DNA of 64,000 nucleotides from positions 35,100 to 99,099 of the forward strand of contig NW_025777442.1 in the NCBI RefSeq assembly GCF_021130785.1. Reading direction: 5' to 3'. The DNA comes from Homalodisca vitripennis (taxonomy: Eukaryota > Arthropoda > Insecta > Hemiptera > Cicadellidae). Shown piece by piece: positions 10,326 through 22,700 of the stretch. Made by a program: the position numbers and the translations under genes. Every line of letters begins with the position of its first letter. The first letter of the stretch is position 1. The notes beneath the pieces are model-generated. The model ran no database searches and was not told where the DNA came from. It worked only from the letters and a program-made list of their open reading frames with translations.

Positions 10326-10883
10326 TTTTAATAAAACAGCTGTTTTAATTTCAATATTACATTTGTAGAGAGCTTAACAGATTTTGTCTATTTTTCATGC
10401 GTTTTGTATGTAATTAAGGATTATTTTTTAAAGTTTGCGTTTGTCTATTATAGACTTATTTTACATCTTTCTCTTCGAAATTAAATTTTCTACAAGTACC
10501 GTGAAAAAATATTTTGTGTTTATTGTACATTTAACATAGTAAATCTGCTTCAAACCTAAATGTAACTTGTTTTTCGGGACCAAGTTTCGCGTATTTCGTC
10601 ACATATCTTAAAAATTACTGTAGCTACAGGTCTGGAAACGGTTTTATTCAATTTTTCAGTTCATTTTACATAAAGTACGCTAAATTGTACATCTTAATTA
10701 ACAGCCAACAAATACCCGTAGGGCTTCGTTGCAGCAGGGGAACTGAAATTCAGACGAAATCTTTCACCCTGTATAACTTGGTAACTAAGCATTTTCGGAC
10801 CTATGTTAATTAGACCTTTTTTTCTTATTTTGATGTGAGGAATCACGCCCTGACTTATGGGCACCTTTTTTCAGAACACCCTG
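10326..10883 (-). repeat. Right terminal inverted repeat
   Basis: Mirror of the left repeat. It begins inward at TTTTAATAAAACAGCTG and ends AACACCCTG followed by TA. Confidence 0.9.
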
Positions 10884-11240
10884 TATAAGTGTATGTTTGT
10901 ATGTAGGAGGTGATAAACAGGATCTGCCCCCACCCCAACCTTTCCCCCAAGAGCATTTTATTTCCAAATAATTGATCGCCTATTAGTCTATTTTCTATTA
11001 TAGAAACAACATTTATGTTGGTACTTTGAAATAAATCACAATAAAATACGAGTATATAAATTCAAACATTATAACTAATTTCATTTATAAAATACAGCAC
11101 TGCTCATATAATTTAATTTTTGTAACCCTAAATATTTTCATTTCATCATCATACTGCAACCATGAAAGTGATGTTAATCCTTACGGTTTGTACTTCCTTC
11201 TACCTGTAATTGGTACTTCACTAACAAAGTGTTCTCGTCA

Positions 11241-11560
11241 TGATTTAGACTCATGCATTACAGAGTGCTCCTAAAAAGGTACAGGTAAAATTCTAGTTAC
11301 TGTTACTGATGATAAGAGTGTGAGTACTTAGTACCAGGAACGACGGAGACAGCAATCGTTTAATGTAATCTTACTGATTTAGAATCACACGGTACAGAAT
11401 GCTCCTAAAAAGGTACAGGTACAAGATCCAGTTACTGATATAAGTCCGAGTACTTTGTACCATGAACGATAGTAATTGTGTAATGTACTTGTACTGATTT
11501 AGAATCACACTTTATAGAGTGCTCCTAAAATAGTACAGGTAGTACAGTCTCAAAGTGATC
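11241..11560. repeat. Three diverged tandem units of 120-134 bp
   Basis: TGATTTAGA(A/C)TCA begins units at 11241, 11375 and 11495, each followed by GTGCTCCTAAAA(A/T)(G/A)GTACAGGTA or a close variant. Units 1 and 2 also share a TTACTGAT...GAGTACTT stretch. Confidence 0.75.
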
Positions 11561-11865
11561 TGTTTTCACATTAGTGAGTTGCCGAACTCTGAGTAGTTCT
11601 GTACTGTGTTCGTTTGTTGTCAATCTTTGTCACTATGGGCAACACAGACCTGGGTAGTCTGGAAATTGCACGTTAGAATCAACAGTTACCGGTTACAGTG
11701 AATTAACAAATCTTGCTCAATTTCATGTGTTAAAAATTAAACATTTTAATTAGTTAATTACAAAATTACTCGCTCAACATATCTAAGCTCTATAATGTGA
11801 CCAATGCCGAATTTTGTGGACCATATGGTAATTAAGTTTAACTAGCATAATTATAATTACAGTAC

Positions 11866-11933
11866 ACATGTATATATCTTGTATAGACATTTGATCTTAG
11901 TATAGACATGTATATATCTTGTATAGACATTTG
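11866..11933. repeat. Short direct duplication, 40-bp period
   Basis: The 28-mer beginning ACATGTATATATCTTGTATA occurs at 11866 and again at 11906, immediately before the G-rich hairpin. Confidence 0.8.
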
Positions 11934-11965
11934 GGGGAGGGGGTCTCCGGAGCACCCCCTCCCCC
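11933..11965. repeat. G-rich perfect hairpin
   Basis: GGGGGAGGGGG (11933-11943) pairs exactly with CCCCCTCCCCC (11955-11965) around a loop containing the palindrome CTCCGGAG. The stem is extreme for this AT-rich neighbourhood. It may be a transposon end or a G-quadruplex former. Confidence 0.85.
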
Positions 11966-14247
11966 GCTAGTATGGGGAAGTTTTCCATATCCCTGATTCT
12001 CTGGTGTTTAGACACCCCCCAGAGAAGATTTCTGGGTGTGCCACTGGAACGGAACTAACTCTGTTGACTCTTCCTGAGATTTTTCTGAGGCCCTTCTCAT
12101 CAAACTCAAATGAATGGGGTTTTCTCATGGTTGTGTGAGCTGGGTCAAATCCTACCTTACTGAATGCCAACAATGTGTGAGAAAAAGAAACAAGTACTCA
12201 ACATCGACAACTGTGTTTAGGAGTTCCACAAAGCTCTAGGCTTGATACATTACTATTCTCATTGTATATAGACTACAGGTATATGAGTTGTAATAAGTAA
12301 TTCTAGATTTCATTTTAATGAATGAACTCAATGTAAATTATATTCTTGTTCTTTTTCATGCAATAATCACAACTAAATTACTTACTGACCAAAATTTATT
12401 TCCATTTCCAACATCAGTGTAAACGATCTACTCGTTGGAGAGCATCTCTTCCACCCATTCCTACCCATTGTTACAGTTTCTTTATTAATAAATCGTTCAC
12501 TCACTGCCTGTTGACTATGGAATTCACTTCCCGATGATATCAGAAATCTAGGCATGCGTTCTCATTTCAGGGCAGGAAACGTGGAAATGTGTGAGCACTG
12601 GGATGATGCGGTCTAGACCGCCGGTAAATGTTTTCCAGTTAAATGTGATTTGAATGTATGCTTTACTAATCTATAAACTTACTATAAATAAGTATGTTGT
12701 ACAGTTTTTCCTTTATTTATGGTTATCATTTGTTTGTGTTATTGCACATCCTGGATTTACGTTCAATATTAATTGTAAGTTGTGTTTTAATAAGCTATTT
12801 ATGTTTATGGTATTTTATTCAGTCATTCCTCCTTTTCTAATAATTTTTATTTGTTTCTTTATATTATAAATTGCATTGAAGTTAAGTGTTAGAGAAAGCC
12901 TTATAACTCTTCCTTCGCTTCCAGTAAAGCTCAGTCTCAATTTCATTTCAATAATTCAGAAGAATGAGCCAGTAATAGATTTGTTAGAAACACTCAATGT
13001 TTGAAAGAATAGATATTGTATATATTTAAATAGTGTAAATTAAATATTCTTTTTTTGTGTTACTACAATAATTTAAACCATTCAAATATTATTTATTTAC
13101 TTTAAATTTGTTATCTGACGTTATGCTAATATGACAGTAGAATGTTATTTTACATAGATGACTCATATATCTGGGATGACTCATATTAATAACATATCAA
13201 TGGAAGGAATAATTGGTTGAATGGAATATTGAATTTAACTCCATTTCACCTTCCACTTAGTGCAGTGCTGAAATCTAGTGATCGCCTTACCTATTCTTTT
13301 GAGTGAGCTGTGATAACCATTCCCACTCACTTGTATGATCTGTGATTCCATTCTTTCTGCCTTGACAACAAAAAGAACATTTGGAAACTGTAAGGGATTG
13401 ATGTTACTATGAGCTGATGTAGTTTTTAAAGTGATACATTAACCTCTTACGTATCAAATAGGATCTCACGGCTATTGGATATGGTTGGAGAGTGCTCACT
13501 TTCCTACTTGACACTCAGAGTTAACATTCGCAACTATAGGTCAGACAATGTTATATAACCCCCTTATCCTGGAAGTGTCTATCAGAAATTCTTAAGTGTG
13601 CGCTGATATTTTACGTTTTACAGGGTCACTTTGTAAATTTTATTAAAAATCTTAAATGTTGTATACATATAAAGTGTCGTATATAATTTTTCATGGGATG
13701 GCATAATAACTTAAAATGTTCTTTTTGTACCTTTAATTATTCTTTTTAAATCTTTATATGTGAAATAAATAAGTTGATAAGGAATCAAATAAATCTTAGG
13801 TTAGAAGTAGTGGTCATGTTTAAGATAATTTATGTTTATACATTTTTATTACAAAGAGCAAAGATTAATTCATTAATAGCAAATAACGATGCTATCTTAA
13901 AATGTATGCTAAAATTTGAATTAACACAAATTAGTTAGCACAAATTCGATAAAATGGTTGTCAGATAAAGGACAATGTGTAGGAATCAGATTTATTGGTA
14001 AGAAAAAGCCACAATGAGGACAACATTCAGTTCAGTTCATTTATGTACAGTAGTGCTGTGTAGTCTAAAGACAAATCAGTGTAAATTGCTGTTTCAACTG
14101 AACCGTGATCACAAGTCGACCTGTGATTAAAGAAGAACCGTTATAAAATCACAGCTTATTATTTCGATTTCATCACTATTGAAATCTGACACTGAGTAAT
14201 CTAGAGTCCAAGTCCATACAAAATCGGTGGTGAAGATGTTCAAAACA

Positions 14248-14581
14248 AACTCTTTACTTTGTTTCAACATCAGACTCCTAGACTACAAAGGAGAGATCTA
14301 GATGAAGAGGTAGATAAGCATGGCGGAGCACCAAGTTTGCTACACAGCACATAGCTGTGGTGTGAAGGGTTAATCCAATAAGAATGTTGAGTTTAGCTCC
14401 AGTTTGGTGCATTATGTGTAAGACTGTTGCTCCACCATGCTTAAATATCGTGTCAGAAACATCATAGTGCTTTTAATTGTGCTCCTGATGAGACAATGAG
14501 AATATCTCTTAACCTAGATTACACTATATTTTTATACTTTTTAGCCTTGGTGTCTCTGATGTTGAAACAATGAAAAGAGTT
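14248..14581. repeat. Foldback (MITE-like) sequence
   Basis: The 27-mer starting AACTCTTTACTTTGTTTCAA (14248-14274) is the reverse complement, with three mismatches, of 14555-14581. Inside, TAAGCATGGCGGAGCA (14315-14330) mirrors TGCTCCACCATGCTTA (14428-14443) with one mismatch. Nested imperfect arms are typical of an old miniature inverted-repeat element. Confidence 0.5.
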
Positions 14582-16560
14582 CATATTGAGGTCCTTCATC
14601 GCCGACATTTTTTAATCTCTTCAGACCAACATGACTTCAGGAATAAAGTCTATGATGGCATTAGATTCCAAATGCTACAAACTTGCTTGTATTTATTACA
14701 GTCAGACAACAAAGAAACATTGTCTGCCCCCTCTATCAATTTTGCTATCCCAAGCTGTCATATTTACATCTTATTAAAGATTTTAAATAACTCAATATCA
14801 AATACTTTTATAAAGAACAATCAACTTCACTCATATAAATAAATAATCTACAATTAAGTCATAGTAAGACAGAATCGCCACTTAGTTTACTCATGCCAAC
14901 ATAACTGCAATCAGCTGACAGAAACCTGTTGAATATTGTTGATATTCAGGAAAATAAAACAAGTAGGATAAAAACAATATGAATATGACATGTTCCTTGT
15001 TTTCATCACAATGTTCTGTTATAGTTACTTAGTTAGAATAATTTAAAAAATTGCCTGCAAGATATAACCTTGGGCTGTCACCGCACATTACATGAACCTC
15101 AAACCATATAATTGGATCTTAAATCAAACCTTGATGAGGGGTTAAAAATATTGACTTTAACAACTTTATATTTTGTTAACTTAGTCTGAAACAGTGAATC
15201 CAGCAAAAAAATTACTTTTCAAACAAATCTTTGAAAATCTAGTATGTTTCTTATGAATTTCAATAAATATTTTTGACTGGACTATTTAACTCTTCCTCTG
15301 TAATGTACCAGTCAGAAGAAATGGCAATTGACTAAGATAAAACAAGACATTTAAGAAGGATTGGATACAAAAACCATGAACAAGTTATTTATTATATTTG
15401 GGTAAAAATGGGAAACATGATTTTATACGAGAGAACACATTGTAAAAGAATAGTATTGCTTAACTATATACAAGTTTACAGTTTCAAGAGAAAATCTGAC
15501 CTGCAATCCCTTATATTTATAAAAACACTTAAGTGATTGATGTTGCCAAACAAAACTCTGAATTACAATAATAACAAATCTATTTTATTCTTCAAATCAT
15601 AACACCGGACTTTATTTACAATAACTATTTTCAAGATTTTACTACCATAAATTGTAACTTTAATTTTGAGAGAAAAATATTCACACTAATTCTATGCATT
15701 TTTGTATAAGAAAATACCTACCTAATTTCCAAACACTAAAATTAAAACAAATTATTAACTTAATAAGAATATAAAGTTATCAATTCATTGCTAACTTTAA
15801 TAAACAAACTGCAACATTAAATTAATTTCATATTTTAATGTTGCACAATACATGTAACGAATAATTCAAAGTACAACAAAATGGCTATATTAAAGATACA
15901 CTGCGTAAATCTGTGCATAAAATTAAATTTAACAGCATTTTTCTCAATTTTATTTTATTTTTAAAACTATAACAATACTTTAAAACTAAAATTCATATGG
16001 TTAATATCACCTTTTACATGATATGTTTTATTTAGAAGTTTGTTGTTTGTAATGTTAAATTACCTTATTTCTTAACAAGCCTTACAAAAATGAAATGTTT
16101 TCTGAGGTAATAAAAAACTAATTTGTTTTACTTTCTAATAGCCAGCAATATACCTTTTATTCTTTTATAAATTTATCTACAAACAATATACAAGTGCAAT
16201 AGAACAAATACGATGAAAATCAAAATATGTTTATAGATATACTTGAAGTATTTTTATTAACTGTCTCTTACACAGAAGACATAACATAAATATGAAAACA
16301 ATATATTACATCAAAGACCTCCTAATCAAATCCCTAAAACATTATTAATACAAATAAAAATCATTTCTAAGGTCATATTGAATAAAATCTATTTTAGTTA
16401 TTACTAAAAACAAGTGTATTTACTACAGTGCACAAATTGACAGTAATAAATAATTATTCTTACAAAATACTATTATTATGATCAATCACAATGTAAGAAA
16501 TGTTAGGAGAGAAAAATTATCTCCACATTAACATAAGACCAATAAAAACAAATGAAAAAT

Positions 16561-16748
16561 CTATTTTTGGAAATGAGAACATCTTGGTGGGGTCCTCCAT
16601 ACAGCACTGGATGTTCTGATTCTCTTTTTAATCTGAGTACCGGCAAACATTTTACTCAGATCAGGATTTACGTTGGGTACCATGAATTGAACCCATAAAG
16701 AGGAGGGAATGTATTTTGTCGTCTTGATCAGGCGCTCACGATTTTTAG
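16561..16748 (-). CDS. INCENP: INCENP last coding exon (IN-box C-terminal half, TSS motif)
   Basis: The acceptor is TTTTGTTGTGTTTACAG, with a good pyrimidine tract, just above 16748. The exon supplies the last two bases of a split codon, then KNRERLIKTTKYIPSSLW, PDLSKMFAGTQIKKR and IRTSSAVWRTPP, with a stop at 16563-16561. The pattern of a DL-x-x-x-F helix, a basic stretch and then TSSAVW is diagnostic of INCENP C-termini. Candidate polyadenylation signals (TTTATT on the plus strand) lie near 16253 and 16158. Confidence 0.9.
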
Positions 16749-19700
16749 CTGTAAACACAACAAAATCATGAATAGACCACCAAAATTTGTTAATGTAACA
16801 AAACATGCAATTACTGTTCACTAAATTATTCTGTGCCGAAAAACATTAAGATATTAAAACTCTGGTAAGAGAACTTATCACCCCTCTTAGAGCAAGTGGG
16901 TTATTTACAACCCAAAAAGTATGCTGTCCAAGAAGACGATGCAGTCTATACATAGCCCACACTAGTCTTGCAACACTAAAAAAAAAAACAGTGGGCCCGC
17001 TTTTTGTTTGACTGTTTATGAGTCATGAAACATCGTAAAATCATTATTCTCTAGGCTAACGTATGCCCTTTCTACAAATTTGTTATGGTCGTGTTGGTAA
17101 TATTTAACTCTAGCTGTGTGTGAAGCACATGTGCTTCAAGGTTTTTGGAGAAAAGTACTATTTATTGCAAAGATACCTGATAGTTACACCAAGGTATTCA
17201 GGAAGTAGTAAACTAAATATATATTTATTAAATAGGTCTTTATCTGTAATGCAACTTTTTTCTTAAACGCTTTAAAAAAGATATCATTTTGAAAGCCCAC
17301 GCCTGAAGAAACTACCAAATACGTTATTTTTAACCGATCACAGGGCTGATGATGTGACACACACCACACCAAATGTCACCAAATGCAGAAATTAATTATG
17401 TTTTCAGCACTGTGATTGCCATTTAATTCCATATCCTACTTGTTTACAATACATTTTCATACAAACCCTTACATCGGGCCTGGTAAGTTGCATCAAATAC
17501 ATAGTTCATGAAAATGTAATAAACTCTTTATAATTTAATGAATCTAAATCAAAAAAATCTCATTGGAGATTAGTTAATGCATTTAAAGTATTTGTCAAGT
17601 AAGTATTTTGTGCTGTGGGGTTGGCGACAGTTTCAAAACGACGTGGAGCCAATTTCTTTGTCCAAACAGTTTGCCGACTAACCATTTTCATGAAAATACA
17701 AACTTTGTTGTGTCATGAGTTATAACGTTTGTGAAGTGTAGTGTTTTAATTAGAAAATATACTACTAAGGACTACTTTAAGTATTATTGTGAAGTGTTCT
17801 ATATATAAATCGATTATGAAACAATTATGAAACCATTATTTATTCGTACAACAAAGTTCATATTTCTTTGTGCCTCTAGGCATATCTCTCTTTCCAAGAT
17901 GGAATATTCATTTACTATATTTTTGTAGATGAAATAGTAATTTTAAATTGATTTGTTTTATTGATTCTTATATTTTGGATATTTTATGCTTTTTCAAGAT
18001 TATTCATAGAATAACAAAGATCTAACCCAGACTACTGTACATGGAAGATTTTAGTGTTGATAAATGTTCATTTTGTTACACAAATATATAAATATCAAGT
18101 AGGCCTACACATTTTTTACAATTTGGATATTTTATGCATTTTTCCAAAACTTTGTAGAATAGGAAAGGTCTAATCTACACTACTCTACGTGGGAGATTTT
18201 AGCCTTCATAGAAAGGGAGACAGAATAACTTTTTTCAAAAATCATTAAGATTTGAAAGGTGTCAAAAAATTACATTAAATCTCATTTTTACAAGAACAAA
18301 GTTACATTAAATATAAATATTTGTCAAAGTTTCTCCAGGACAGGCCACTGTGAAGAATGGTCGTTGAGCAAGCCATTTTTTCAAATTGAGTCTGAGATTA
18401 TGGTTGTTTAGACTCTGCAACTCATCTGGGAGACTGCTATAAAGATTGGTGCTGGCGTATGCTGGTTTCTTTGTGTACAATGCAGTGAAATGGAAGATTG
18501 CAGTTAATGGCAAATCTGGTTTGTACAAGCAGACGAAATCACTGCCAGGACATAGTGAGAAACCACTGTCAAAATTTCCATATCTTGGAAAAGTTTTCCT
18601 GCAGCTATCAAGTATTCCCAATCCAGCCAATGTTCTTATTGCCTTCTTTTGGAGAAGCAAACCCCTTTCTAGGTTGCCACAAGATGAACTCAGAGGGCTC
18701 TTGGGTCAACAGGGCTCTTCCAAGAGATGTCAACATCCACAATAACTCAAGGATTGTTTGGTGTGGTCAATGGTTTCAAGATTAGGTAAACCAACTATTT
18801 CATTTTTCTTTACTCCAAATATCAGCTGCTTCATCTTTTCTTTGTCAAGAGCCATATTCAATGCTATTAAAGAGTTGAACTCATGACTGTTCACAGATTT
18901 GTGTGAAGGTAAGATTACAGTATCGTCAGTGTACATAAAGCATTTGCCGTGTGGGTTGATATAGGATGGTAAATCATTAATAAACAATATGAATAAAACT
19001 GATAAATATCCTTTTTACTGTAAATATTGATGAATATCAAGTTGGCCTACATATTTCTTACCATTTCGATTATATTCTTCAAGATTATTCACAGAATAGC
19101 AAGGTTCCGACCTAAACTATTCTAAAGTTTTCACTCTTGATCAATATTCTTTTAACTATAAATATTTATGAATATCAAGTAGGAAGGACAACATGTTTCT
19201 AAAAATTTGAGAAATAGTTTGGCTTTTTCAAAATTGTTTGTAGAATAGCTAATATCTAACCTAGACTACTGTACGCATAAGTGCTTAGTCTTGATAAATA
19301 TTCTTTTTACTACAAATATTGATGAATATCAAAGCAAACTTACACATTTCTTACAATTAGAATTATGTTTTATACTTTTTCAAAATTATTCGTAGAATAG
19401 TAAAGGTCTAACCTAGACGATTTATTGTACATAAGTTTTTTTTACAAGAAGTGTTTGAAGATCAACACCTAGGTAAGGGACGAAGCACAAGTGTGGTGTG
19501 TGTGGAAAAATAGGATTGTTCTGGTGCCCTGGATGTGATATTGGTCTTCACATGAAGTGTGAGAAAATATTTAATATCATATAAGCCAGTAACAACATAT
19601 TATAATGTGTAAATAATAGCTTCAATTTATTAGTTATAAAAAGCTTTTAATCTTTACAATAAAGAAGACTATGATAAGATATCATATTACATAATGTATT

Positions 19701-22700
19701 TTTTATTTATACATATTTTATATGTATTTATTCACACATGTATGTTCTAACAAAATATGCTATAGGAAAAATTATAATTTATTTTTAGAAAAAACTGTAT
19801 GCAATATATATAAAGTGAACATATGTCAACAAACACCCTGTTATATACTATATTATATTTAATTTATTACTCACAGTATTTTGATTTTTACTTATTTTTC
19901 ATTATCTAATTAGTTTCCTATGTGGAATATATTTTCAATAAAAATATAAAAACTCAGTAATTACAGGGCCGAACTTGTAGCTTGGTTTTTTTTGGGGGTT
20001 TTCACTCAAAATTTGTGTTTCATGGTATTTTTATTTTATTTTTTTGCATCAAAATTATATCTTTACAGCTTTGGTTACATATATTGTCATTTTCCATTAT
20101 ATACATATGAAAAGCGTATACTTTTCAAAATATAAAAATAATGGATTTTTTAATATTACACTTACACTAAAGTATACAAAAAGATACTTAAGAGTAATAT
20201 TTAATATTTCTGTAACTTGCACATGTTTTTACAAAATATATTGCAAATATTCCAATTTTATTTTTACTGGAAAACTATGCACATATTCTTTTTCTACATA
20301 ATATTCTACACATTTTGGTTATTTGGAATTTACTTATGTATTTTTATTAACAAAATGTGATAAAGTTAAAGTTTTTTTTTCTCATTCTTCTCATGACAAC
20401 ATATAGTAAAACATAACATTCATAAATTATAGTAACTGTTTCTAAAACTACATTTTTAGAGAAAAATTATGTGCTATAGTGTATACTATTTTTTACAGAT
20501 CGTTTAAAAAAGGCTTACAACGTGGACAAAAACTGTAACATGTTACTTTTTTTAACATACAAAATTAAATTTAAATTTAAAATATTCATTAGTAAAATTG
20601 TAAAATTAGAACAGACATTTTTTAACAATTACGAATAACGACTTGAGTTTTATAATTATCATAAAGAGGAGCGAAATAATTATTTTACTGACGATGAGTC
20701 AGACGCTATCTGGCAGGTCCGTGCCCGCACGGATATCGCCGCTTCCCCTCCGATCACGGCGAGAGGAGAAGGCTTCCCCCACCCCCGCGATCGCGCGAAC
20801 CTATATAATGACGGCCGATTGAAGACACAGTGAGAGACAGCCAGTGACCGCGACACCGCCGACGACCGCTGCTCACCACTACTTCGACCCCTTCCCCCGA
20901 CCCCGCTCGCTGAACGACTACATCGCGACTCGACGCCCGCCGCCGATATCCAGCACCAGGTAAGGAACAACGACCCTGTTCCTTACTAAAGTGTTTTATC
21001 TCCGCCATCAACAATTCTTCCAAATTTTTTTATGTGAAACCGAATTTAATATTTTATTTGTAATTTATGAAAATTAATCGATCTGAAATATATTAGTAAT
21101 GTTTGATGGTTATAGATTTATTTTGATAAGATAATTGTTTGATTTTAAATATACTCTTAATAATTTATTTGATATTTAAGGGTATCATTAAATTTAAACA
21201 GAATATATTTGACTTTCTCAATTTACTGAAACTTTAATTACTTTTTCAACTTGAATTACTAAAGTTATTCTTTTCTTCAATTTAACTTATATTTAGAATT
21301 TCAATTACTCAGATTATATTTTTTGTCATTTCGACTAAATTTTAATTACTGTGTTAAAATTTTCCTTTCTAAATTTTTCAGATCTCGCATTTCTTTTCCT
21401 GGCGATCGATCTGACACCTCATCCCGAGTTTCCTTTACGAACTTTCCTACCAATTATCTCCTACCCGGAAAAAATTATAACAGTCGGGACTCGCCTTACC
21501 ACTGCTTTCTTTCCGGCGATAGTACTGGCATCCTATACCCACGACTTCCTTTTATAAATACTTTCTTCCCACCGACCCCGTCCTCATAAACTAAATCTTA
21601 TCTTCAATCGATGTAAATTTTTATATTAGGTATAAAGTTTTCTCGACCATCATTCTGTTGTCTGATTATTATCACATTTCTTGGCGAATCTCTAATCTAT
21701 GCGGAAATATTTTTCTTTCTTATTGAAGTTCAATCTAATTTTCATTTTATTAATTATTTATATTTTTGTAAGTGATTATCTTTATTTTTCTCCTTTATCT
21801 ATTTCGGGACTCGCAACCCTTTCTTTTTATTTTTGCGAACGTCCCTGACACCCTCACCCCGATAACCTCCATCAAAATATTTATTTAACGATATTTTAAT
21901 TTATTTTTCTGGTGAACTGTGCAGATAGGGTGAGTGTTCAATTTTTCTTTGATATTCATAGAGCCCTAATATTTATAGTAATTTAGCTTTGTAGCCTTAT
22001 TGCATGGTTTAAATCATTTACCTTTATCTTAGCTTCCATATGGTAGGGTAATTCTGCATGGTGTGTTATAAGTGATTACTTTGTTTTTTTATTTTTCAAA
22101 ATTATATGCCTGAGAAAGTAAACTTGATATTTTATTTTAGAGCTATACACTTGCCTACAGAATAAATACAGCTTAGTATATTTTTATATTATAAATTTAT
22201 CTAGCTTTTGCATCCCGTAGAAATATTTTTTGTTAATGGTTAGTACTTGCTTTATGTATATAGTAGTTGCACTGTGATATTGGTGCATGGCTAATTTTTA
22301 ATTTATAAGATTGTATATTTGCTATTGGTGTTATTTAAATATTGCTTTTGTTTGCCATTGCTATTCATACTTTGCTTTGATTTTGTATTTTGCTTCTACT
22401 AACCATCATTATTTAACCGATTAATTATTCCAACCCCGGGCTCAATAATTACTGTATACGACTCCCCGACCAAGTTATCAGTGGAGACTACTCAGCTTAC
22501 TTGTAATTCCTCACTGACCGACGTATTAATAAACAATACAGTTGTTTTCGAAAATCGAACTCGCTTGAACAATAACTTTCCTAGAACAAGAAATTTTTAT
22601 TTTTCTGAGCAAGATTATTTTTTTTTATTTTTTACGTCTTCAAAATTTTATTGGAGTTGACGTGATGAAGTAAGCCCAACGTTATTTTGGAAGTATCAAT

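Larger units (their letters stand above)
8356..10883 (+). mobile_element. Mariner/Tc1-superfamily transposon with long inverted repeats (DD41D type)
   Basis: The element starts CAGGGTGTTCTGAAAAAAGG and ends with its reverse complement, flanked by TA at 8354-8355 and 10884-10885. Terminal inverted repeats extend about 557 bases (8356-8912 and 10326-10883) and end at a shared AAAACAGCTGTTTTA palindrome. They are nearly identical, with for example ACCATTTCC on the left against GGAAACGGT on the right. A single transposase gene occupies the unique centre. Long, nearly identical TIRs suggest a fairly recent insertion. Confidence 0.9.
10886..16560. other. Long AT-rich non-coding stretch
   Basis: No ORF here has recognisable protein character. 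The longest (14570-14842, plus) overlaps a foldback repeat and lacks family motifs. The stretch contains a three-unit diverged tandem repeat (11241-11560), a 40-bp direct duplication (11866-11933), a GC-rich hairpin (11933-11965) and a foldback (14248-14581). The right part (about 15.6-16.56 kb) is probably the 3' UTR or downstream flank of INCENP. Confidence 0.5.

Noticed and set aside
14570..14842. 90-codon plus-strand ORF as a gene
   Set aside because: Starts inside a foldback repeat and shows no recognisable domain or splice context.
20680..21023. Minus-strand ORFs of 85-114 codons in the GC-rich part of each LTR
   Set aside because: They recur in all three LTRs only because the LTRs are copies. 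They are Arg/Ser/Gly-rich products of GC-rich promoter DNA read antisense and have no domain.
21323..21589. Plus-strand ORFs of 88 and 68 codons in the LTRs
   Set aside because: Overlapping frames in U5-like sequence repeated in each LTR, with no protein family features.
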